Of a stretch of 64,000 nucleotides of DNA, positions 23,901 through 35,900 are shown piece after piece. Within the stretch, counting starts at the first letter, position 1; each line of letters starts with the position of its first letter. A model generated the notes under the pieces. That model was not told where the DNA came from. It ran no database searches and was given only the letters and a program-made list of their open reading frames with translations. Source of the DNA: Lottia gigantea (lineage: Eukaryota; Mollusca; Gastropoda; Lottiidae); NCBI RefSeq assembly GCF_000327385.1, contig NW_008707226.1:811240-875239 (forward strand). The letters are read 5' to 3'. Made by a program: the position numbers and the translations under genes.

Positions 23901-26900
23901 GATAACCTTTTAATAAAGCAATAGAGCTATAAAAATGACCATGTTAATGTTAAACAAAATATTTCGAGTGTGACTGCGATATCATCAATATATTTATATA
24001 TACCTGTGTATATAAAGCTACTACAACTCCAATGCACAAAAACATACGCTTATATCACATATTGAAGGGGAATAACTCAAAATTATTTAACTGAAAAAAA
24101 AAACAATTTCTTACTTGAATGAAAATCAATATGTGTAGCGAGTTCATCAAGTTCGGATAATAAGTGTTGAGTCTATCGTGCTTCAAGCTAAATAAGACGC
24201 GCTGGGGCCCCAATTATATACAAAATTCAACAAATTATAACCAATGTCGCATTTTACCGAGATGTCATCTATATTTACATGCAAATCATATTCCATCAAT
24301 ATCGGATAAAAACTGTAGCTTTTATTGGGTCTACATGCAAAATTAAGGTATAAAAAAGGCAATAATTAAAAAAAAAAAAAAAACATGAAATGGTTGACTA
24401 TTTTACTTGGCCGAGATCTCATAATTCATAACAAGTTTCTTAAGATCGTATTTAAGTGTTGCACATATTTCGATTAGTAAGCGAATTTGACAGGTTTTGT
24501 TAATAATCAAAGGAAAAACACAAAACTGTGCATTCATTTATTGCCAAATTTTAAAAAAGATCCGAGGAAAACCGAAACATATGTTGTATCTACAATCCAA
24601 ATATGTTGCGGTTTTCCTGAATTTACAAATTTACTGAATTTTTCCGTATTTACAAAAACATGAACCGATCAGAAACGACTTGGAAACTTACAAGCATGTA
24701 CATCAACTTTTATGAAGATCAGATAAAACACTTTTTCTATCATATCTACAATAAATGCAAACGTGTGGGCAGACAGGGGCGACGACGACATTCATTCCCA
24801 TGATCTGAATAAATTATTCCTTCAATGGCGTTCACTTAAATTTTGGTCCAGTAAGACAATATTTGATGTTTGATAAGACTTGGATTGGTTGATTAGGGTT
24901 GACAATCAATCAGAAGTATGCGTTTGAAGTTCATTCTATAATCTATTACATGGTAATTTTACGGATATTAGTTTAATAAAAGACTTGCAGCAGAGTTAAA
25001 AACCAGTGGTAGAGCAATTATTGGTAGGTGTCTCTCAATTCCTACGTTTTTAATATTTTCATACTGTTACCGGGTCTATTTTCACCAATGGCATTAATAT
25101 AACATAATAAATTATAATACATCGTTTTGTTCCTTGTAAAACATTACACTGAACAGCAAGAAGTTACAATTCAAGCGTATTTTTAAAAGTACTTTTAATA
25201 ACTGGGTTGAGGTATGAGATTTGATTTTTTTTTTTGCTGAATCGTATTGTTCTATAACAAAACACAAGACAATATTATGGAATATAACACACTTCTTTAA
25301 TAAGGTGGGGCACAAAAACGTATATGTTATATCTGGAATAACGGATTTTTTCCAGATCATTATAACAATACTTTAGGGTTGATTCAGGTCATACATCGTT
25401 TAATACAGAGATCAAGTGAATGAGGTCAACTTTTAAGTACAATGTCTTCAAACTAAATCCAATGACGCAAATATAGTTAACCGATAAATTACATCAAGGT
25501 TGCGAAGATTCGATCGAGAATTAACACCGTAACTGGGTCAAGAAGTCCGATGTAAATTTATATAATCACCTCTGCATCTTTTACGTATACGAAGATACAC
25601 TATATAAATAGAAATTGGTTTAGTTTTATATTCACATTAAATCATATGCCTCGCTACACGGACAGCACAGCAGCAGTAATCATCACAGGGAGAAAGCTTG
25701 GAAAAACATTTCAAAGTGTGCGGTAAGTCTATATAATCTCGAATTTTGATTTCATAAGATTTATTATCTTTCCTGATAATAGATTGCTATTTTACCTTAC
25801 TAAAATTTCATATTGACATTCAAATTTAATAATTTAAAAAAAACAACAAATTAAATATGATCGATTTGCCTATTTTTCAGATATGAACTTGCATCAACAA
25901 ATGGAAAAGAAAGTTTCTGTAGACTTTCCGGACTTCAACCAGGTTGCAAGTCAAATCAGCAGTATATTTCAAGAGTCCGTAGACTTCTCCAGATCACTCG
26001 TCAGATCAATTCGTTCGTCACAGTCTAGCCGTAGAGAAGCATTAAAATGCAAAACAGCCTTGTATGACGAATATTATTTCAAGCAATCAAAGAAAAGAGC
26101 AGCAGCCTTAAGACAAAAAAGAGAAAACTTTTCAGGTTTAATTAATAAATTTGACAGATTTGGGCACAATTATTTGTCGCCAAAAAAGATGATAGAACGA
26201 AGCAACTCACCAAGACATTGTCATTCTCAGTCACCACAGCTGTACCGCAGAACAAGAGACAACTCAAGTTTTACTACAGACAATATTGATTGTAGTGAAA
26301 AGGCATTTGGACGCCGAGAGCTTATGTCAGTTGGTTCCGACGACTCTGGTTTTGAAAACGAATCAATGTTTAAGGAACTTTTATTCCCAAAACATAAAGA
26401 TTCCATATCCGACGTGAGGCTGGGCACCGATCAGGTTCAAATTACCATCAACCATGAACAGAAAACAAATTTACTCTGTGTATCTCTCCATCGAGCAAGA
26501 TTGACTTTCCCAAAAGATAGACAAATTTTCGCAAAATTGTGTATCCTACCTAACAACATTCAGAAAAAGAAGGGAAAACTAATCAATATAGCGAATACTA
26601 AGAAATGGGAAGAAGATTTTGTGTTCACTAAATTATCTATAGGTCAACTAGAAACGTGTTCTATCCAAATCAAAATTTATCAAGAAAGAGGTTTCATGAA
26701 GCGACCGCTTTTAAAATATGAAACGGTGGTTGCTTTCAAAGATGTGGATATTACCAACTTCCAAACTACTATTTTACCTTTAAAAACAATAACAAACCCG
26801 ATAGCGGTCACTCACCCAGCAACACCTCGGTTAATTCATTCTTAATTGTGGTGACATTTGTGTATAGGCATTACGTGTTTGAGTAATACACAGAAGGCCA

Positions 26901-29900
26901 TTGACTATGCTAGTTAACAGTTAAAAAAAAAAAACTCTCACATATAATATATGACGTGCCATCATTAGCAATGTTTGGACTCATATCTATTTTTTTTATT
27001 TTGCTGTTATTACTTGCAATATTGTGAATTATACGTGAATTATACTATGATTTTGTTGATTTTGAAATAAATATGTTTTTCCTAAAGTCTTAAAACTAAT
27101 TCCTGAGTAAAGATCATTACATGTTTTTTTGAACACACCACGTTCTCAAAGTGGATGTAACACTGAGAGATACAAAAGCGATAATTAGGTAATATGATTA
27201 AAATGGTATGGTAACAGAGTCTTAGTTACGAAATAAATACCGGTATGGCAAGGAAGTATTCTTATACTTTAGATTATCCTTTGAAAAGTATTAAATTCTG
27301 ATGCTGTTTTGTAATTATCCACTAGATCATTCCATAAAATTGTATTTGATACTCTGTTAGAGTTTTATAAATAAATTCATACGAATTAAAGTTATGTCTG
27401 GTTCTAATGTCAGTATTAAACCTTTCAAGATTCAGTGCCAATTCAGTATTATACTTAGAGCTAAGAATTAATTTAAAAGATATCTTTTGTTGCCTATGTT
27501 ACATGTCGGCCGATGCAATAGCATGCGAATACCAAATTGTAGAACAGTAATCCAGATTATGGGAACATAGATTATAGAGAAGCATTTGTAAAAACAGAAG
27601 CTCTAAACTTTTCAGGTAAAATCTTTCTTAACTGGCGCAATTGAAATAACTTTCAAATTTTTGCAACGGATTTTACTTGAAGAGTCCATGAGAGATTTTG
27701 ATTGACAGTAACACATAGTGATTTAAAGTTTTCATTTACACTCAGGGTTCAAAGGGTTAAAGATGATGGAAAGCCAGTATTGTGGATGTCCAGGAGGGAA
27801 GGGATGAACTTGCCCACTACCAGCCATTCAAGATTTCATCAGTTCCAGATTTACATCAAAGACATCATGTCCAAAACAATGGAATATTTCACTTCAAGAA
27901 GTAAAATTAAGTAAACCTGTCTGCCGCAAACGAGAGGAACCAGCTGAGCTGCCTCAAGAGGTTGGGAGCTGAGCTGTTTCTCCCGTGTGCGCTGAATTTT
28001 TAGTGAAATTTCTGCCTCGAGAGGTGGTGAGGAAAATATCTATCTTGTTTGATATTTTCTGCCTCAACAGGCCAGAAATTCACCGTGTGCGGGCGTCTAA
28101 GCTGCCAGCTGAGCTAGAAAAAGTAGCTAACCAATAGAAACGCGTTCACATGGTATCATAATGGTAATGATGCAATTTTAGAAGATCAACTTGCTGAACA
28201 TGACTATCCGTGTCTATACGCTGTTTTTCTACAGAATTCCGAAACAGCAAAATGAGACCATTTTGATCACTTACGTGACATGGCTGCAGTCCGAACCTTC
28301 TTCGGGTGTTTTCGGAATTCGTCGAAGATTTTCTAGTGAGACAATAGCTCGGGCGAGAGCGCTCGTCTGCGGTGAAATACGTAATGAGAATGTTGCTCAG
28401 CTGACAGCCTCTAGAGGCAGGCAGCTCAGCTATGTCCTCTCTTCTACGACAGGCTTAAGTGACCTAGAAATGGTACCGAATAATGTTCATAGATCATGGA
28501 TGATGAAGTGAGTCGCCAATTAAAAAATATGCACCAAACCAATTTAGTCAGATAATATAAATAATATTTACCCCTTTTTAATGAGATCAAATACTCCTCT
28601 TGAACCGCAGTTCATTACTGCATCAACCCAACCACCAGGTGCCAACAATTTGACTATACCTCGTCTGAATAAATAAATAACAAATACTCCAGAGAATTCC
28701 ATAAGAACTGAAATATTTTAAGGGGGCGATATTCAAGATCAACGGGTCGGTCAAAACATCGGGTGTGTGTTTAATTCATTTAGTGAGTACGTGATTGAAT
28801 AGTGGAGGTACAAGGGGTATTCCCACCCCACCCCTTTCCCAAAAATACGTGTCAGAATGCACCAAATCAACTCATTTTTTTCAATCTTAAAGAATGTTGA
28901 GTCAGGTGTCCGCAAAAATAACATAAATTCATTGTCCAAAGAACTGAGTTCGTCAAGATAGCATGTAATATTGTATATGTTTTGGTCTGTTAGTAAAATA
29001 CTTACGCATTGATAGCTATAATGTAAAGAAAGTGAGGAGCCAAGAGTTTAAACAATGGATGCGATCCAGATAGATTGCGATGAGTTGCTACTGTTACTCC
29101 TTCCATTAACAAATGAGTATAACCTGGAATGACGATAATTAAAAGAGTTCTTCAGAATAAAATGCCGTTAAAGTGAGAGTGCTCATCATGATATTAGGAA
29201 TAGGTACTACATCTCCCTGATGTGTATTTCTTATTTTTAAGATGTTCTAGGAAATTTCTATACCCTATTAAATGGCAGATAGGTCTTATTTACGGTGTTA
29301 TCTCACTATCAATCCAGCTGTGAAATCTGACAATTGGCTACTTCCTGCTAAAGAGATGCAATAGAAGAAAGAAAGAAACAATCCAGTGTATAAGGATAAC
29401 AGCTGGACCTCGGTCAAAGCCCTTGATTGATCTTTCCCGAATTACCCTTACCCATTAACAACTGGCAAAATAATTACTGAACACAGATGCCAAATCCAAC
29501 GACCTAAGGTGTCAAGGAATGGCAGATCTTAATATGTTGTATGCGATAGAGACCTGTACCCGAGCTTGTACAAACACTCCCTTTAGCTATGGGACTAAGA
29601 ACTTGTTCTGGGACATTGTGCTTTAGGATAATTAAGTTAAGAACATACCCAGATGAGCTAGAGCTTGATGATAAGTACTGTCGGCATTGTTAAACCACAT
29701 TTTAGCCAGTAACCAAGTATTCGGGTGATCAGATGGTAAAAACACCTTAAAAATGGTAAAATAAAAGGGGACTGTTGTCAGAAAAACTTGATTATAAGAT
29801 CAAAAGGGCTGTCGTTAGATCCTAACTTAAGTGGTCATATATATATATAACAAAAGGCAAATTAAAAAAACGGAACAAAAGTTTGGCCTTATCGTAATTA

Positions 29901-32900
29901 GACTGAAAGGACCCTAAATTTATTTTTTTCGTTCCATCTCTGTGCGTCAAAACTACATCGCGATTTATTTCTGTGCATCAAGATTAATTTGTTGCGTCTA
30001 TAAATCTACACATTATCAATAAAAAAAAAATGAAAAAGGGAAACACTTCTTTGCCTGTTCTCTTACCGGATTCTTTGAGCTAGGTTGTTGGTATAATTGT
30101 ATGGCTATTGGTCGTAGTTGCTGATTGTTGTCCACCATAAACAACGCAATGGGTGCACAGACGTTAAAATGATCATATACATTTTGATTTTTCTCTTTAC
30201 GGACGAATTGGTCTGGTTTTGTGTGGATTCCTTCTAGAATTTCAAAATCGATGATAAATAGACGCTTGTTGTCTAATAGGTACTGAAGACTGTTGCCTTC
30301 GAGAATCGGTTTCAGCATCTCTTCAGTAACTGCCAATCTGAAATAATCGAATTTATTGCGTTTGCGGATTGATTGTAAAGGATGATTGTTTACTACCTCA
30401 TTCTTGAAAGAAAAAAAACAGCCACAATAAAACACGACAGAAATATGACAAATTTTCGAGGTTTATGCTAAAAGTTTGAATAAGCTAAATATTTTGGGTT
30501 TTTTTCGTATTTTTTCAAAATATAGCCATTTCGTATGGGTAATAAATTAAGATCACTTCTGAACATATCAAAAATAAAAAAAGTTACTTTTCTGGTATGG
30601 CTGTACACAATTCTATCACACCACTGTTGACACTTGCAATTCTTTGATTGGCAAAATACAGGTCATCTTTCCAGCCATCAGCTCCCTGAAAATATATTTT
30701 TTTTTAAACCTCGTTATTTAATTACTGAGTCGCTATTGCAGCACTTCTTGATGCTACCCGCACATGATATCACTTATAGAGTTTATACGGGCATAAATGC
30801 ATTTTTATAGTTTTTTTCATGCAGAACATGGATATATGCCTTTTTCAAAAAATTATTTCAGCATTACGTAGGATAATTTGATTTTGATTAGAACGCGTGA
30901 TGTTCATTTTCAATGATCAGATCTGTGATGTATTCGAAAATGAGAAGGTTTTAAAGGGGGTATATGTGTCCTTGGAGTCATTACTCCAAGATGTGCCCGG
31001 CTGATAGAACTATGACTAATTTTTTTTTCTCCCAGTGTTTAACAATATATGGTGTAAATATTGTCAATATAGTTTTATTTTTTCTATTAGTGTCAATAGT
31101 GGAAGTGAGAAAGAATGGAAGAAACAACTTTTTTAAAAGGATAATAACAACTAAGGATCCTTTCTACCAGTTGCCCCTGGGCAAACCTCTTGGCATTGAT
31201 CTGTTTAGATTATCCATTATTAGAGCCATATACAATACAGCTGAGTATTCTGGAATTATGAGTGAAGATGAATCAAGATCGTCGGATTTTGCTCGAGATT
31301 TGCCCGATCGAGATTAAAACCCACAACCGCCATTTGTTCGACGTAACTGAGTAAACGACGTCTTGTAGATAACCAATGACTGTGCTATAGAACCTCACAT
31401 TATTCGGATTTAACCCTTTAATGAACAGTTCAATTCTAAAATTTGTTCGCCATTGACAATATTTCTCACATTTCATTACGATTATGATATAAACACTCGA
31501 TCTTGAGACGAGAATAAAGGTATCATGTTTTCTAAGGACTCTTTGAATAATTCCTTATTCTAATCGCACTATGACACTATTACATTGGATGAGTGTTTTG
31601 TTTGTTGTTTAGATGGCGAGTAAAATTTTGAATAAAAAAGGGGTTATTACAACCGCACAACCATGCTAGTTATGATATCATTGAGTTGAAATAGCAGTTA
31701 ACTGCTTGATGAAAATTTAAACATTGCTTCTTGTTATCCGAGCAGTGTTAACAATTTTAGGGAAGACAATTTAAAAATATATCTTTAAAGGCCCTGTCAC
31801 ACATCGACGATTATGCAAGCGTTATCCCAACGTATGAAGAATTTGTCGATATAATACGCCATGGGTAAGTTTTGTATAAGTCAAAGAACGTCGACGTCCA
31901 TCATACCCGGGGCACACTTAAAGCGTATTTCTAATCTATGAATGACGTGCATTGAACCTAGAAAAATATATTCCATATCATTTTGTATTTTATTATTGGG
32001 ACATAAAAGGGATACACTAACCAAAGATCCTGGTCAATAAAATATTATGATTACCCAAGCCTTCCCAGATTGGCGAGACAATGAAAGGAAATGAACTGGT
32101 GGTTTACGTCGTGCTTTTCTGCACCTAATTTAGCTAATGAAAACGGATAACGCCATGCATTTTTTTAAGAACTATACTCTTTTTTGATTGTCATCTGACG
32201 AGGGATCTTTAACTCGTATTACACTGAGTGGACTTTAAAAGTAAATTATATATGTGACATGAATGTGAAGATATGTCATGAATCAACTATAGGCTTCCTT
32301 TTCGCTTTATGACATAAATGCACTGAAGCTTTTAACTTAGTCATTATATTGAAAACAGTGAATTGTTGTTTGTGCATGTGAATGTTTACCTTCTTATTAG
32401 ATGTGTAATATTAAGTCGCGATGACAGGAGTGGCACCTGACACCTGACACCTGATTCCACTTTTTATTTTGAATAGGTCATACTAATATATATTGTCAAA
32501 CTGTTATTTTTGATAAGTACTTGATTTTTTCGTATACAAATACAATTTTTTGGAATGTTTCTGTTCTGATATTATAGAGAAAAAACAACTTCAGGCTAGC
32601 ATCTATGGAGTGTCCGGCACATTCGAGTCAAAAATATATTCTATACATCTTAGTTACTCACCCTTGGTAGATGAAAAACGCAATCGCTGTAAAGATTTTT
32701 GACATCTTCAACCTGGTCCCACGGTCCAGAAAAGAACTTGACAATTTTACTTTTAGTCAAGAGATCTGCTTTCGTACTAACAATATCCCACTGAAATAGA
32801 TAGTGGTTATTAAATACACATGAAACAAAAGTAAGAGAGATATATAAAAGTTAGTCGAGATATATCAGTTATGAGTTACATAGATTACGTAGATTTTAGT

Positions 32901-35900
32901 TTTTTCAAATTTTTACATGGTTATATATTCGGTACCGGTTATCATCCAGACCGGTAATCAAATACTTAAATTTGATTCAACCTGTATGACAATTTCCATG
33001 AATACTAGATTTGGGCACCTTGAATACATGCGAGTTGCCACATTTTACAATTTACCCATAACAATTTTAAAATATAGAAACGAAAAAGTACACAATCTGT
33101 CTACATACAAGTCGGTCTTAAAAGAATATCGCCGAAGAGGATACGTTTAAAACAAAGTTGTTATCATTAGGTTAAAACTATCCCTAGGGTAGGTATCAAA
33201 GAATACGATAGTGTACTTCGTAAGACCCCACTGGTCACATTTTCTGCAGATAGAGAGAGAGAGAACCATGTAAGCTGTACCCTTGGATGGCGTTCATATA
33301 TGGCAGACTGTAGCTTAAGATCGGAGCAGAATTGCTGCCAAAATTTAATTTAGGCACAACACACTATCATTAATATTTGACATAAAAACACTTGTATTTC
33401 AAAAAAGAAACGTAAAGCCTTACAGAATTACTCGAATATGTCACAGAGTTACAACGTACCTTATAATCAAATGAAAATTGCTCATCTGGAGGAACAATCT
33501 TGACCTGAAATAAATTAAAACATTTTTTATTTTCATTAATGTTTTGATTTTTTAATGAGGTTAAAACTGATACATGGCACAACACATTTCCAGGTCAAAT
33601 GCCAGTTATTATAACTTGTTATTATATATATTATTAAATGTTTTACATGAAATGAATGGAGTTTTACGTCCTTTTCTGCACAATGTTGGCTAATGAATAC
33701 GGGTAACACCATGCAGGGTGCATTGAGGGAAAAGCGAGGACATTGGCATTTGTCTGCTCCTTTTCGATTTCCATCTGTCGAGGGATCTTTAACGCGCGCA
33801 AGCTTTAGCCCACATGGTCGCCTAGATTTATTGTCCAATCCGAACTTCTAGACGCTTTTTCTATGTCAGCCCCACTTACCTGCATTACTGATAGGGGGAA
33901 ACCGTGTTGAAAATTCCGAAGGTAACATGCCTGGATTGAATCCTGAACCTTCAGTTTACGAAGCAAAGCGTCTTACTCAATGAGCCACTACTGCTTCTGA
34001 TAACCTGCGATTATTATTCTACTTGCATTTAATCCAAGTAGAAATGGATGATCTCATGAGCCATATTTCATGCTTGGCTTGGCCAAAACCGGTCAAAATT
34101 AGATGATGGACGTATTAAAGTCTTCAATTTTTGTCTGAATTTTTGTTCATCGATGATGTGTTTTATTTCGGGAGAGAGACAGTTTGTCTTCTAATAATAC
34201 TGACTCAGATGGTTCAGTTACAACAATCTTTTAATATAGATGTCTGATTGATATTGTGGATGTATTTACCATGCCTGACAAGTTATAATGTGATATGGTG
34301 GCGAAATGAAGTTGTTTTTCATTTCAGTTATTTGTACAACATGATTGATATGGGTCAGTTGTTTTATAGCCATTTCAGAGTGTTTTGAATAAATGCGCTA
34401 TTTTTCGTACAAAGAAGTGAAGCGACGAAATTTGTTCATGGTTGAAATGACCTTTACAACTCGCTTTATAGGAAAATCCAATTAAATTTATTAGTGTATT
34501 AAGGTAAATATATTAATAAACACATTAATATAAAGTTAATTCAATGGTGAACAACAGTTCAACGAAACTGTGCATGTACGCGTTGTTTATTGGGAGTCAA
34601 ATATTAGGCTTTACAATGCAAAACTAAGTAAATACATGTTCATGAATAATAACGATAGTGACTTCCTCCTTTCCAGAATCACTTGATATGCCTTCTTGTA
34701 GAAACAATTACAATTGATATGCTATCCTTTCAGAACAAATTGATATGCTACCCTTTCAGAATTAATGATATGCCTCCCTTTCAGAATCAATGGATATGCC
34801 TCCCTCTCAGAATCAATTGATATGCCATCCTTTCATAATCAATTGATATGCCTCCCTTTCATAATCAATTGATATGCCATCCTTTCATAATCAATTGATA
34901 TGCCTCCCTTTCATAATCAATTGATATGCCTCCCTTTCATAATCAATTGATATGCCCCCCTTTCATAATCAATTGATATGCCATCCTTTCATAATCAATT
35001 GATATGCCTCCCTTTCATAATCAATTGATATGCTATCCTTTCAGAAACAATCACAACTGATATGCTATCCTTTCAGAAACAATCACAACTGATATGCTAT
35101 CCTTTCAGAAACAATCACAACTGATATGCTATCCTTTCAGAAACAATCACAACTGATATGCTGCCATTTCATAATCAATTGATATGTTATCCTTTCAGAA
35201 TCAATTGATATGCTATTCTTTCAGAATCAATTGATATGTTATTCTTTCAGAATCAATTGATATGCTATTCTTTCAGAATCAACTGATATGTTATCCTTTC
35301 AGAATCAATTGATATGTTATCCTTTCAGAATCAACTGATATGTTATCCTTTCAGAATCAATTGATATGCTATTCTTTCAGAATCAATTGATATGTTATCC
35401 TTTCAGAATCAATTGATATGTTATCCTTTCAGAATCAATTGATATGCTATTCTTTCAGAATCAATTGATATGCTATTCTTTCAGAATCAATTGATATGTT
35501 ATCCTTTAATTTAACAGTAGATAGTTGCATGTTGAAAAATTATTGAATCATAACCAGAAAACGCGCTCTTTACATTTTTTTCCTGAACTTCCTGCTTTTA
35601 TAGGCAAGTAAATTTTATTTTGTAAATTGTTATTATAATATGTGGATTACAGGTGGTCAGTTAAGTCAAATATAAACAAACGCGTTCTTAAAAGCAAGCA
35701 CAAAGGTGTTTTTTATGAATACCAGAACTATTATGAGATTATGAGGTTGGCAGTCCTCAAATGTAAAGCTGTTGCTCACCGGACAATTGCTCACCAACGA
35801 AATGAAATAACGGACAATTGCTCACCCAGCTTTATAAGAATCGTCCTAATTACCAATTTTATAACATATTTCTTTTCTGTTCATATTCAATTTTGAAACC

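Noticed and set aside
27702-27914. 70-codon frame ahead of the 540-bp transposon
   Set aside because: It has no recognisable domain and no splice signals, and it sits between two mobile-element remnants.
30964-31317. 117-codon plus-strand frame
   Set aside because: It is antisense within lipoxygenase A intron 3. Part of it (PLGIDLF) matches a stretch near 21955 by nucleotide sequence, which points to a dispersed repeat, not a gene.
34690-35512. CRISPR-like regularity of the 26-bp array
   Set aside because: The units are contiguous with no unique spacers, and the host is an animal. It is an ordinary satellite.
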